A DNA stretch of 16,571 bases, from NCBI GenBank assembly GCA_003158895.1, contig PMLO01000191.1, positions 1 to 16,571 on the forward strand, read 5' to 3'. The DNA comes from Propionibacteriaceae bacterium. GTDB lineage: Bacteria; Actinomycetota; Actinomycetes; Propionibacteriales; Propionibacteriaceae. Each line of letters opens with the position of its first letter. The stretch's first letter is position 1. Shown one piece after another: positions 1 to 7,315 of this stretch. Made by a program: the position numbers and the translations under genes. The notes beneath the pieces are model-generated. The model did no database searches, was not told where the DNA came from, and was given only the letters and a program-made list of their open reading frames with translations.

Positions 1-2
1 AG

Positions 3-221
3 AAGGCAGTCGAGACGGAACGGGCCCGCTCGGGCGACGACACGGACCGCAAGATTGTGACGATCGTTCGTGAGATTGGGACCATCACCGATCGAGTCGT
101 TCAAGCGATGTTCGACGTTCAGCCCGCCACCGCATCCCGGATTCTGTCCGATCTTGTCGATCGCGGGATCCTCGTCGCAGTCAACGAGTTCGACGTCGCT
201 GTCCCCGAATCTGCAGCGTGA
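3..221 (+). CDS. C-terminal part of a winged-helix DNA-binding protein (5' end outside window)
   Basis: The frame is open from the first complete codon to a TGA at 219-221, giving about 72 residues. The last 55 form a helix-turn-helix followed by a wing-like segment: a TIVREIGTITDRVVQAMF helix pair, then QPATASRILSDLVDRGIL, which has the spacing of a recognition helix plus wing. This is the pattern of MarR/GntR-like wHTH domains and also of the C-terminal wHTH of AlbA_2/RecG-like regulators, so the full protein family cannot be decided. It is transcribed towards the hydrogenase locus, but its 3' end faces the 3' end of the hypC-like gene. It is therefore not cotranscribed with that gene, and a regulatory link is not shown. 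Identity as a wHTH is moderately sure; function is unknown. Confidence 0.6.
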   Translation, partial: KAVETERARSGDDTDRKIVTIVREIGTITDRVVQAMFDVQPATASRILSDLVDRGILVAVNEFDVAVPESAA

Positions 222-483
222 CCCGCCAGTTGTCGGTCACCCACATCGAACCGTGGCCTTCGAAGTTGCCTTGAGCTGTTGGGCCATTCGTTGATCGGGT
301 TGTCCGCGAACCCTTCCGTCCGCGTCAAGGTCGTACTCGCGGTCAGGTTCCCGCGGGCGAGAGGAGGCGTGAACAGGCGACGCGGGTGTGCAGCGCGAGG
401 TGGCGGTGTCCGTGGATTTCATTGTCGCCATGGTCTCCGGCACGATGAGCGGGGCTGCGGTCTTCAGGATGACCTCCTCGTGG
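222..483. other. Intergenic stretch between two converging genes
   Basis: This region lies between the winged-helix stop and the stop of the hypC-like gene, and no recognised gene fills it. On the minus strand a short open frame runs from an ATG at 431 to a stop at 237 (64 codons), with only a closely spaced GGAG before it. Its composition is unremarkable and I recognise no family. A second minus frame ending at 181-183 contains a protein-like stretch (EGHGSMWVTDNWRVTLQ) at about 200-270. This could be a frameshifted remnant of one small gene or chance. No clear terminator hairpin was seen. Confidence 0.4.
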
Positions 484-720
484 TCAGCTCGGCTCGGCCA
501 GCACTCCCAGTGAGGCGAAGGCGGCGAGCGACGCGGCAGCAGTCTCGGCATCGAGGAGTTCCACTGCGAAGCCATTCTGGATGAGGACATGGTCCCCCAC
601 AGCAGCGTCAGGGACGTAGGCGAGGCAGCAGTCGAGAGGCTCGCCCGCCAGTTCGACGCGCGCCATCGGGAGCGCTCCAGGGACGATCTCGACGATCCGT
701 GCCGGAATTGCGACGCACAC
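484..720 (-). CDS. HypC/HupF-family hydrogenase assembly chaperone (first paralogue)
   Basis: A 78-residue protein starting at GTG 720, preceded by GGAGG with 8 nt spacing. The longer in-frame extension to 786 overlaps the upstream gene and was rejected. It opens V-C-V-A-I-P-A-R-I-V-E-I, the HypC signature with the invariant Cys2 that binds the Fe(CN)2CO precursor after removal of residue 1. It later has VGDHVLIQNGFAVELLD, matching the VGDxVLVHxGFA core of the family. HypC proteins partner HypD and carry the Fe fragment to the large-subunit precursor. The start lies 1 nt after the TGA of the large-subunit-like gene (TGAGGTG), so the two are probably translationally coupled. A second, more canonical HypC is paired with HypD at 12087. 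This copy is therefore better compared with HupF/HoxL, the HypC paralogues working with HupK/HoxV; that assignment is inferred from context. Confidence 0.85.
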   Translation of the reverse strand: MCVAIPARIVEIVPGALPMARVELAGEPLDCCLAYVPDAAVGDHVLIQNGFAVELLDAETAAASLAAFASLGVLAEPS

Positions 721-721
721 C

Positions 722-1969
722 TCACGTACCTCCCATGGCTGCTTGTGCCGTGCCACCGACTGTCTCGACCACGAGACCCATGCCACCGGCCGGGGCTGAG
801 GTGCACGGCAGGCACGGATCGGCCTCTCGGACCGCTCGCTCCAGCGCTTGCTCGGATCCGTCGGCAGCGAGCAGGAGCTGCGCCAGCCACGGCTCGTTCT
901 GGGCCGTCGGAGTGACGATGACCGCTTCTCTCAGGCGGCCGGCTTCGGCGTGGTAGCGGTGGACCAGGAGCCCGCGCGGACCATCCACCCAACCAACCCC
1001 CACGCCGTCCAGGGGGAAGCACGGCGCACCGAGTGGCCCTGCCATCAGCTCGGGCAGGTCCAGCAGGTGGCCGATCGCCTCGACAGAGTGGACGGTGATG
1101 ACGGCCCTGGCGGCGGCTGCAGTGCGTCGGTCGGCCCATTCGCGTTGCAGGCCGGCCGCCGTCGGCGTGCTCAGGGGGCCGATGGACAACTGGGCGACCG
1201 GCCCCACCCGGTAGCGGCCCCGCGTCGGTCCGTACGAGCGCAGGTACGGCCGCGGTGCGGAATCCCCAGGCACCTCTTCGGCCACGAGTGTGTCCCAGTC
1301 CGCCGGTACGGCTCCAGCGTCGATCACGTCGCCGCCCCGCACGACGCGCAACCGCTCACCGAGAAGGTCGGGTCGGCCCCCGGCGTCGGCCAGAGCAGCC
1401 TCTGCCCCGTCGAACTCATCGGCTGGTCCGGACTGGGCCAGCTGGCGCTCTGCCGCGGCGACGGTCGCGGCGAGGACGTCTGGCAGTGCGGCGGCGAGCG
1501 CGTCCCTCGCCTCGGCAGTCACGGCCGCCCGTACGCCGCCGGGGATCGCTGTGGCGGGGAAGTGGCCGGGCGAGCCGGCCGCGGCCATCGCCGCCTTACC
1601 GAACCGGCGCACTGCGAGCGCGAGCTCACGGTCGTCGGCGATCAACCGGGGGGCATGGGTCACAAGGGCAGAGCCGTGGTGCACCAATCGGCGCACGGCA
1701 ACAGCGGTCGGCGGCAGGGACGCCATACCGGCCAACGCCTCTAACGCCCGCACCCCCGCGAGGTGGTGAGCGGCGGGACAGATCCCGCACAGCCGCTCGA
1801 CCAGACCGGGGACGTCGGCGACCGGCTGGCCTGACAGCAGCGCGTCAACGCGCGGCAGCCCAGACAGGTCGAAGCACGCGGACGTGGCCCTTCCGACTGC
1901 GTCCCTGGTCACCACCACGCGCGCCCCGAACGGGTCGACGATCTCATCCAGAATCCACCGCTGCGTCAC
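722..1969 (-). CDS. [NiFe]-hydrogenase large-subunit-like protein, possible HupK/HoxV-type cofactor scaffold
   Basis: A 415-residue protein if started at GTG 1969, which places the family-like N-terminus TQRWILDEIVDPFGARVVV first. An ATG at 2032 would overlap divergent hypA. The N-terminal L1 motif RLCGICPAAHH (C61, C64, H68) is complete. A conserved core follows (GRYRVGPVAQLS; DGPRGLLVHRY; TPTAQN). The L2 motif near the end reads DPCLPCTSA (C386, C389): both cysteines remain, but the final His of DPCxxCxxH is Ala. A 23-residue tail rich in Gly, Ala and Thr follows. The core resembles group 3 (HoxH/Mvh-like) large subunits, yet no small subunit accompanies it. It is coupled 1 nt upstream of a HypC paralogue. 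In proteobacteria, HupK/HoxV are large-subunit homologues acting as scaffolds for NiFe cofactor assembly, and that is my favoured role. A genuine second catalytic subunit is the alternative. Confidence 0.75.
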   Translation of the reverse strand: MTQRWILDEIVDPFGARVVVTRDAVGRATSACFDLSGLPRVDALLSGQPVADVPGLVERLCGICPAAHHLAGVRALEALAGMASLPPTAVAVRRLVHHGSALVTHAPRLIADDRELALAVRRFGKAAMAAAGSPGHFPATAIPGGVRAAVTAEARDALAAALPDVLAATVAAAERQLAQSGPADEFDGAEAALADAGGRPDLLGERLRVVRGGDVIDAGAVPADWDTLVAEEVPGDSAPRPYLRSYGPTRGRYRVGPVAQLSIGPLSTPTAAGLQREWADRRTAAAARAVITVHSVEAIGHLLDLPELMAGPLGAPCFPLDGVGVGWVDGPRGLLVHRYHAEAGRLREAVIVTPTAQNEPWLAQLLLAADGSEQALERAVREADPCLPCTSAPAGGMGLVVETVGGTAQAAMGGT

Positions 1970-2007
1970 AACGCCCCCGGCCGATAGCGAGGTGTCACGA
2001 TGGTGCC

Positions 2008-2370
2008 GTGCACGAACTGGGACTGCTGGCATCGGTAGTAGTGGCAGTGGAACGGACTGCTGCCGGTGCAGACGCGGTGGGCATCGAGGCTGTAGGGCTG
2101 CGGGTTGGCACGCTCAGCGGCGCCCTGCCGGAGGCGCTGCTCGGAGCCTGGCCCATCGCCACAGCGGGGTCGCGGCTGGACGGTGCTCGGCTCGAGCTCG
2201 AGATCGTACAAGCCGCGATCTGGTGCCCCGGATGTGTGAGCGAGCAGCCGGTCGACGAGTTCTACGCCCTCATCTGCCCCACCTGCGGCACGCCCAGCGG
2301 CAACCTCGTCCGCGGCCGCGAGTTCCAGGTGCGCTGGGCCGACCTCGCCACAGGAGACGAACACGGCTAG
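2008..2370 (+). CDS. hypA: HypA/HybF hydrogenase nickel-insertion protein (first paralogue)
   Basis: A 120-residue protein starting at GTG 2008. The sequence begins (M)HELGLLASVV, giving the N-terminal Met-His-Glu nickel site of HypA. A zinc site of two CxxC pairs follows: WCPGC at about residue 73 and ICPTC at about residue 90. HypA delivers Ni to the hydrogenase large-subunit precursor together with HypB. A GAGGTG lies 13 nt before the start, a little far. It is divergent from the large-subunit-like gene with only 38 nt between the starts, so both promoters must be compressed or overlap the coding ends. Its TAG stop overlaps the stop of hyaD on the other strand (CTAG at 2367-2370). A second HypA lies at 8459. 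Orientation against the structural operon suggests independent expression. Confidence 0.9.
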   Translation: MHELGLLASVVVAVERTAAGADAVGIEAVGLRVGTLSGALPEALLGAWPIATAGSRLDGARLELEIVQAAIWCPGCVSEQPVDEFYALICPTCGTPSGNLVRGREFQVRWADLATGDEHG

Positions 2371-2894
2371 GCCTCGACCAGCAGCTCGAGCCAAGCGTCC
2401 AGCACGGCGGTCGCGGCCACGGTGCCCGCGGCGACAGCAGCAGCGACAGGCTCGCTGAGCCCCACCCGCAGGTCGACCGACTCCGGCACGATGCCCACGA
2501 CCTCGACCTCGTCTGGTTCGAGCCCGAGCAGCCTCGCGGCAGCGAAGACGTCCAGCAGCCCCACTTGATGAGGGGAGAGCTTCGCCGCCAGCAGCCGGGG
2601 AAGGTGGTCGCCGCCGAAGGTATGCACGGTGCCCGCCCCGCCACCGGCGACTGCGTCCAGGATCAGCAGGCGGCGCGCGTCCTGTACGACGGGAAGCAGC
2701 TCCATGCCGCCCGTGCCGCCGTCGACATAGTCGATCCGTACGTCAGGGCGGGCCGCCTGTAGGGCTGCGAGGAGCTCCAGGCCCACGCCGTCGTCACCCA
2801 TGATCGGGTTGCCGACGCCTAGCACCGTGATCTCCGCCGGACCGAGACGTGCCGAGGTTACGGCCGCGGCCGGAGCGGTACGGGGCAGCGTCAT
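2367..2894 (-). CDS. hyaD: Hydrogenase maturation endopeptidase (HyaD/HybD/HupD family)
   Basis: A 175-residue peptidase of family M52, which cleaves the C-terminal peptide of the large subunit after Ni insertion. The N-terminus has a roughly 20-residue leader, then ITVLGVGNPIMGDDGVGLELL and DGGTGGMELL. The Ni-sensing residues of E. coli HybD (E16, D62, H93) align with D35 (GDDGVG), D80 (LLILDAV) and H109 (KLSPHQVGLLDV). The first is a conservative Glu-to-Asp change, which I believe also occurs in other members. The ATG at 2894 overlaps the hyaC stop as ATGA, so it is coupled to the structural operon. Its probable substrate is HyaB, whose tail after DPCMSCAVH is 14 residues long. Its stop overlaps that of hypA on the opposite strand. 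Confidence 0.93.
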   Translation of the reverse strand: MTLPRTAPAAAVTSARLGPAEITVLGVGNPIMGDDGVGLELLAALQAARPDVRIDYVDGGTGGMELLPVVQDARRLLILDAVAGGGAGTVHTFGGDHLPRLLAAKLSPHQVGLLDVFAAARLLGLEPDEVEVVGIVPESVDLRVGLSEPVAAAVAAGTVAATAVLDAWLELLVEA

Positions 2895-4120
2895 CCGATC
2901 TCAGGCGCGTCCACAGGACGCGCCCCCCGGTGCAGCCAGACGCCGCCGTTGATCATCGCCGAGAGGCCACCGTGGCGCTCCAGCGAGTCGGCGCGGACAG
3001 CCAGGTAGACGTGCGCGATGACGAACGCCCACAGGCCGAACATCACCATTGCGTGGAACAGCCGCACGTTGGCGATGCCGAACCAGTGCAACGGCGTCGA
3101 GACGAACACCCAGAAGGCCGCGTCCTGGTGGTACAGCCCGTACAACATGAATCCCGTCGCCATCTGCACGGCACACGCCACGTACAGCGCGGTGTAGGTG
3201 AGCTGCTGCAGCGGGTTGTGCGCGAGGTACAACGGCGCCTCCTCGGAGATGAACGCGTAGTGCTTGATCACCTTGCCGAGGTTGCGGACGTCCTGCTTGC
3301 TCTTTAGCGGCCACATCGTGGGCCACCGGAGGTAGCGGTCACGCGAGGTGAACGCGGAGAAGATCCGGGTCGCACCGACGACCAGCCAGATGAACGCGCC
3401 GGTGAAGTGGATCAGCCGGATCCAGCCCATGAGGAAGCCGGTCGGTACGCCGTCACGGGAGGTCGGGCCGAAGAAGGGGTCCATGATGTAGTAGCCCGAG
3501 CAGCTCAGGATGAACACCATGGCCACGTTGATCCAGTGCTGGTAGCGCAGCGAGACCGACCACACGTTGACCCTCGCCCACGCGCCCGGGCTGCTCGCCA
3601 TGTCGCTCGGGACGCCGCGTAGAGACTCGGGACGCACGGTGACGAAGCCCTCGACGGTGAAATCCCCCACCCTGTCCTCGGCGTCCACCGGAGCGGTGGC
3701 GACCGCCAGTGGGCGGCAGCCGCGCCGGGTGGCCAGATCGGCGTTCTTGACCAGGATCGTCCGGTCCTCGCGCTTGATGGTCGCGTGCCTGAGCACCGTG
3801 GACAGGTCACCGCGCATCACGACGAAGTCGGCGGTGGTGCCGTCGTTGAGCGGGAAATCCCGGACCCGCAGCAGGCTGTAGCGGCGGTCGAGCCGAGCGG
3901 GGTCGACGTCCTCGGGGTCGACGAGGGGGACAGGGATGTCCTGGCGGTCGGCCTTCAGCGCCGTGGCAGCCGCTTCATCGACCGGGTCCGTACTGCCAGC
4001 TGGGGCGGCGGCCGCGAGCGCCAGCACGCGCGACTCGCTGATCCGTCCCGCGCTGAACGAGGTGCCGATCGTCAGCTTGGGTAGCTCGACCTCGACCTCG
4101 CGCTCCTCGGTGACGGTCAC
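2891..4120 (-). CDS. hyaC: Hydrogenase cytochrome b subunit (HyaC-like) with long N-terminal extension
   Basis: A 409-residue membrane protein, against about 235 for E. coli HyaC. Residues from about 190 on match the HyaC/HupC cytochrome b: RYQHWINVAMVFILSCSGYYI, RLIHFTGAFIWLVVGATRIF, LTYTALYVACAVQMATGF and LFHAMVMFGLWAFVIAHVYL. That gives four membrane helices with His residues suited to heme ligation. It would take electrons from the small subunit and pass them to quinone. Residues 1-185 are extra and soluble-looking. Part of them (about 79-170) resembles the nucleotide-binding (N) domain of P-type ATPases: VMRGDLSTVL in place of the KGAPExVL segment, then TRRGCRPLAVAT and FTVEGFVTVRP. I see no P-type phosphorylation motif. 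The GTG start overlaps the hyaB stop (GTGA), and the upstream in-frame alternative inside hyaB was rejected. Confidence 0.88.
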   Translation of the reverse strand: MTVTEEREVEVELPKLTIGTSFSAGRISESRVLALAAAAPAGSTDPVDEAAATALKADRQDIPVPLVDPEDVDPARLDRRYSLLRVRDFPLNDGTTADFVVMRGDLSTVLRHATIKREDRTILVKNADLATRRGCRPLAVATAPVDAEDRVGDFTVEGFVTVRPESLRGVPSDMASSPGAWARVNVWSVSLRYQHWINVAMVFILSCSGYYIMDPFFGPTSRDGVPTGFLMGWIRLIHFTGAFIWLVVGATRIFSAFTSRDRYLRWPTMWPLKSKQDVRNLGKVIKHYAFISEEAPLYLAHNPLQQLTYTALYVACAVQMATGFMLYGLYHQDAAFWVFVSTPLHWFGIANVRLFHAMVMFGLWAFVIAHVYLAVRADSLERHGGLSAMINGGVWLHRGARPVDAPEIG

Positions 4121-5856
4121 GATGCCACAGTCTGAAGCTCCACCCCATCGGGGTCGAGGACATGGACTGCGCAGGACATGCACGGGTCGAACGAGTGGAT
4201 GGTGCGCAGCGGCTCGAGGGGTTGCTTGGGGTCAGCCAGCGGGTGCTTCCCGTTGCCGGCCAGCGACTCCTCGTACGGACCCTGGTGCCCAGAGGCGTCT
4301 CGTCCGCCGGCCAGCCAGGTGGTCGGCACGACCGCCTGGTAGCGGGCGACCTTGCCGTGTTCGATGGTCACCCAGTGGCTGAGGTTGCCGCGCGCCACTT
4401 CGACGAACGAGTAGCCCGACGACTCGGCGGGCCACGACTCGGGATCCCAGTGAGTGGCGTCGAAGACGTCCAGGTCGCCGCTCTTGAGGTTCTTGACGAA
4501 CGTCGGGAACGTGGTCTGCGCCAGGATCTCCGCCGACGTCAGGCACTCGACGGCGCGCGCCAGCGTCCGGCCGGCCGTGGAGTTGAGCTGGCTGAGCCGA
4601 ATGCCCAGGGTTTTGGCCGCGCCGTCCACGATCTCCTTCGTGCGGGCGTGCCCCTGCGCATACGCGAGCAGGACACGAGCCACCGGGCCGACCTGTATAG
4701 GCATGCCGTCGTAGCGTGGCGCCTTGCACCACGTGTACTTGTCGTTGTCGCCCAGCCATTCGTACGGCGGTGTCGGGCCGGTGTAGTGGACCGTGGTCTC
4801 GCCCTTGTCAGGCGTAAGGCCGACGTCGCCGGCATCGTACGAGTACCAGGCCGAGGACACCCATTCCTCGACCTTCGTCGGGTCGAACGGGTGGACGGTG
4901 GCGTAGTCGCCGCCCAACAGGAGGCCCGGCTTGACCTCGGTGTGGGCCGATACGACGCGGGCGTTGTTCGGGTCACCGGCGAAGGTGGCTCCGGCCATGC
5001 CGACCGCCAGGAAGTTCGGCTGGGCAGCGCCGATGTCGAAGTAGTCCTTGTAGACGCCGACGATGGCGAGCGCGTCAGGGACGTAGCACGTCTGAACGAA
5101 CTCGACCGACTCGGCGATCCAGTCCGCGATCTCGTCGGTCTGCACCTGGTTGATCGACTCGGACTTGTTCGGGTCGATCGTGCACGCCATGCCGCCGACC
5201 AGGAAGTTCGGGTGAGGGTTCTTGCCGCCGAAGACCGTGCCGATGCGAATCATCGACCGCTGGAACTCCAGCGCGTCGAGGTAGTGCGCCACAGCCATCA
5301 GGTTCGCCTCCGGGGGGAGCCGGTAGTCGGCGTGGTCCCAGTAGCCGCCGGTGAAGATGGTGAGCTGGCCGGAGTCGAGGATGCCTTGGACTGTGTCCCG
5401 TACCGCTGTCATCCGCTCCAGCGTGTTGCCCTTCCACGTGGAGCCGATCGCCTGTGCGAACGCCACCGCTTTGGCCGGGTCAGCTGTGGCGGCGGAGGGC
5501 ACGTTCACCCAGTCCATCGCATGCAGGTGGTAGAAGTGGATGACGTGGTCCTGGACCTCCTGCGATGCCAGCACCATGTCCCGGATCAGCAAGGCCTGCT
5601 CGGGCGGGTTCGCTCCGATCGCGTTCTCGACGGCGTTGATCGAGGCGATCGCGTGCACCGAGGTGCAGACTCCACAGATGCGCTGGACGAAGGCCCAGGC
5701 GTCCCGCGGGTCGCGCCCCGTCACGATGGTCTCGATGCCTCGGAACTGGGTGGTCTCACTCCATGCCTTGGAGATCTTCCCGCCCTCGGACTCCAGCTCG
5801 ATCCGAAGATGTCCTTCGATGCGGGTGAGCGGGTCGATGACCACTCGCTGCGCCAT
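4117..5856 (-). CDS. hyaB: [NiFe]-hydrogenase large (catalytic) subunit, group 1
   Basis: A 579-residue subunit of normal group 1 length. It begins with the family N-terminus IDPLTRIEGHLRIE, has L1 RICGVCTSVHA (C61, C64, H68) and ends with L2 DPCMSCAVH (C559, C562, H565). The four cysteines ligate Ni-Fe, and His565 is the expected maturation cleavage point. Cleavage would release a 14-residue C-terminal peptide, consistent with HyaD nearby. It has no signal peptide and would be exported with the Tat-bearing small subunit. Its ATG is 3 nt after the hyaA stop and its TGA overlaps the hyaC start, so hyaABCD forms one translationally linked unit. There is nothing degenerate in the active-site motifs, and the enzyme is expected to be catalytic. 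Confidence 0.97.
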   Translation of the reverse strand: MAQRVVIDPLTRIEGHLRIELESEGGKISKAWSETTQFRGIETIVTGRDPRDAWAFVQRICGVCTSVHAIASINAVENAIGANPPEQALLIRDMVLASQEVQDHVIHFYHLHAMDWVNVPSAATADPAKAVAFAQAIGSTWKGNTLERMTAVRDTVQGILDSGQLTIFTGGYWDHADYRLPPEANLMAVAHYLDALEFQRSMIRIGTVFGGKNPHPNFLVGGMACTIDPNKSESINQVQTDEIADWIAESVEFVQTCYVPDALAIVGVYKDYFDIGAAQPNFLAVGMAGATFAGDPNNARVVSAHTEVKPGLLLGGDYATVHPFDPTKVEEWVSSAWYSYDAGDVGLTPDKGETTVHYTGPTPPYEWLGDNDKYTWCKAPRYDGMPIQVGPVARVLLAYAQGHARTKEIVDGAAKTLGIRLSQLNSTAGRTLARAVECLTSAEILAQTTFPTFVKNLKSGDLDVFDATHWDPESWPAESSGYSFVEVARGNLSHWVTIEHGKVARYQAVVPTTWLAGGRDASGHQGPYEESLAGNGKHPLADPKQPLEPLRTIHSFDPCMSCAVHVLDPDGVELQTVAS

Positions 5857-5859
5857 GAC

Positions 5860-7158
5860 TCACTCAGCCTCTCCGGACGCGTCGGCGTCCTTCACGTGGG
5901 GTGTTTCGGCCACCTCGGTCGCGGTCGGGGCGTCCCCTGTGCCGGACGGGTCGGCGACCCTGCGCTTGGGCGTCGGCAGCCAGACACGCTCCGAGTCGCC
6001 GAAAGCCTGCAGTGGCTCGGAACCTTCCGAGGCGCGTCGGCTCGACGCGAGCCGCAGCGCAGTGACGCCCGCGTGGATGCCCACCCCGGCGACCGTCGCG
6101 CCCACGAGCCCCCAGCCGACCTTCTCGGCGGAGGCTTCGATACCGAGGCCCGTAACGTTCGGCAACGTCTGGTAGAACGGCGTGAACCGGTCGAAGAACT
6201 GTTTCTCGGTGCACCCGATGCACGGGTGGCCGGAACCGATCGGCCAGCTCGCGCCGAGGTTCCACTTGATGACCGGGCAGGCGCTGAACGTGCTGGGGCC
6301 CTTGCACCCCATCTCGTACAGGCACCAGCCATTGCGAGCGCCTTCGTCGTCGAAGGTGCGTACGTATTCGCCGGCGTCGTAGTGCGCCCGACGCGAGCAT
6401 GCGTCGTGGATGCGCTGGTCGTAGGCGAACAGCGGTCGCCCTTCGCTGTCGGTCTTCGGCAGGTCGTCGTGGGTCAAGATATAGGCGATGGTTGCTGTGA
6501 TGACCTCGCCGATCGGTGGGCAGCCGGACACGTTGATCACCGGTTTGTCCGTGATGATCTCGTCCACGCCCACGGCACCTGTCGGATTCGGCTTGGACGC
6601 CTGCACCGAGCCCCAGACTGCGCAGGCTCCCACTGCGAGGATCGCCGACGCGTTCTTCGCTGACTCGCGCAGCACCTGCTCGGCGGACTTGCCGCCGATC
6701 GTGCAGTAGATGCCCCCGTCCTTGGTGGGGATCGAGCCGTTGACCACGAGGATGTGCGGCTCGGCGTTCGTGTCGTCCAGCGCCTTGTTCGCCGCCTCGC
6801 CCGCTGCGGCCATGACGAGCTCGTTGTAGTTCACCGAGAGCAGGTTCAGCACCGCGTCCTCGACCGTCGTACCGCCGGAGCGCAACGTGCTCTCCATGCA
6901 GCCGGTGCACTCCTGAAGCTGCAACCACACAACGCTCGGCTTCTTCACCGCCCCGAGCTTCTCGGCGATCAGGTCACCGGGGACCGGTGTCGTCGCGGCG
7001 GCCGCCGGCCCGGCGGTCCCGGCGACAGCCAGTCCTCCGACGGTGAAGATCGCGGCCAGCTCGCCGCAGTACTTGAGGAAGTCGCGGCGCGCAACACCAG
7101 CGCGAGCGAGGTTCTCGGCCAGGGTCGGCTCCCGCCAACCACTCACGCCGTACGCCAT
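5860..7158 (-). CDS. hyaA: [NiFe]-hydrogenase small subunit with Tat signal and C-terminal membrane anchor
   Basis: A 432-residue FeS subunit. The N-terminus carries a twin-arginine motif (RRDFLK, R24-R25), a hydrophobic stretch and an AAA-type cleavage region near residue 54. Proximal-cluster ligands are visible: ECTGC (C84, C87), GAC (C179) and SGCPP (C213). Distal ligands fall in RIHDAC and GWCLYEMGC, and medial ligands in FSACP and PCIGC. E. coli HyaA has ECTCC and WGC here; this protein has Gly86 and Ser184, so the six-cysteine oxygen-tolerant proximal cluster is absent. A membrane helix (about 347-368) precedes a 64-residue charged tail, which is long for the family. AAGGAG lies 10 nt before the ATG. 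The 157-nt gap to hypB contains two hairpins and is a likely site for its own promoter. Confidence 0.96.
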   Translation of the reverse strand: MAYGVSGWREPTLAENLARAGVARRDFLKYCGELAAIFTVGGLAVAGTAGPAAAATTPVPGDLIAEKLGAVKKPSVVWLQLQECTGCMESTLRSGGTTVEDAVLNLLSVNYNELVMAAAGEAANKALDDTNAEPHILVVNGSIPTKDGGIYCTIGGKSAEQVLRESAKNASAILAVGACAVWGSVQASKPNPTGAVGVDEIITDKPVINVSGCPPIGEVITATIAYILTHDDLPKTDSEGRPLFAYDQRIHDACSRRAHYDAGEYVRTFDDEGARNGWCLYEMGCKGPSTFSACPVIKWNLGASWPIGSGHPCIGCTEKQFFDRFTPFYQTLPNVTGLGIEASAEKVGWGLVGATVAGVGIHAGVTALRLASSRRASEGSEPLQAFGDSERVWLPTPKRRVADPSGTGDAPTATEVAETPHVKDADASGEAE

Positions 7159-7200
7159 AGAGCTCGTTCTCCTTGACTGGTGACCATGCCGATTTCCGAA

Positions 7201-7223
7201 GCGGTGCTGACATTAAGCACCGC
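7201..7223. promoter_or_regulatory. Perfect 8-bp dyad upstream of hyaA
   Basis: GCGGTGCT and its exact reverse complement AGCACCGC are separated by 7 nt in the 157-nt gap between hypB and hyaA, 43 nt before the hyaA ATG. No T-tract follows on either strand, so a repressor or activator operator, or an mRNA leader hairpin for hyaA, is more likely than an intrinsic terminator. The structure is seen directly; the function is inferred from position. Confidence 0.5.
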
Positions 7224-7268
7224 CCAAGAGCGCCGACGGGGGCAGCATAGCCACAGCGCGATCCCTCT

Positions 7269-7285
7269 TGCTGCGCATCGCAGCA
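7269..7285. promoter_or_regulatory. GC-rich stem-loop downstream of hypB
   Basis: TGCTGCG and CGCAGCA flank a 3-nt loop (CAT), forming a 7-bp perfect stem about 31 nt after the hypB stop on the transcribed strand. There is no U-run, so it is at best a weak terminator or a processing or attenuating hairpin. It could reduce read-through from hypAB into hyaA or stabilise one transcript segment. Confidence 0.35.
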
Positions 7286-7315
7286 GCATCACCCCCGGAC
7301 GGCGCATTCCCTGGA

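Noticed and set aside
237..1139. 300-codon minus-strand open frame
   Set aside because: It overlaps the hypC paralogue and the large-subunit-like gene in another frame and is Arg/Pro/Ser-rich. Only its last part (237-431) lies outside known genes and was recorded as intergenic.
4162..6663. 833-codon open frame on the plus strand opposite hyaB and hyaA
   Set aside because: It is antisense to two genes with complete active-site motifs and is an expected by-product of high GC at third positions. The translation is Arg/Val/Asp-rich with no family features.
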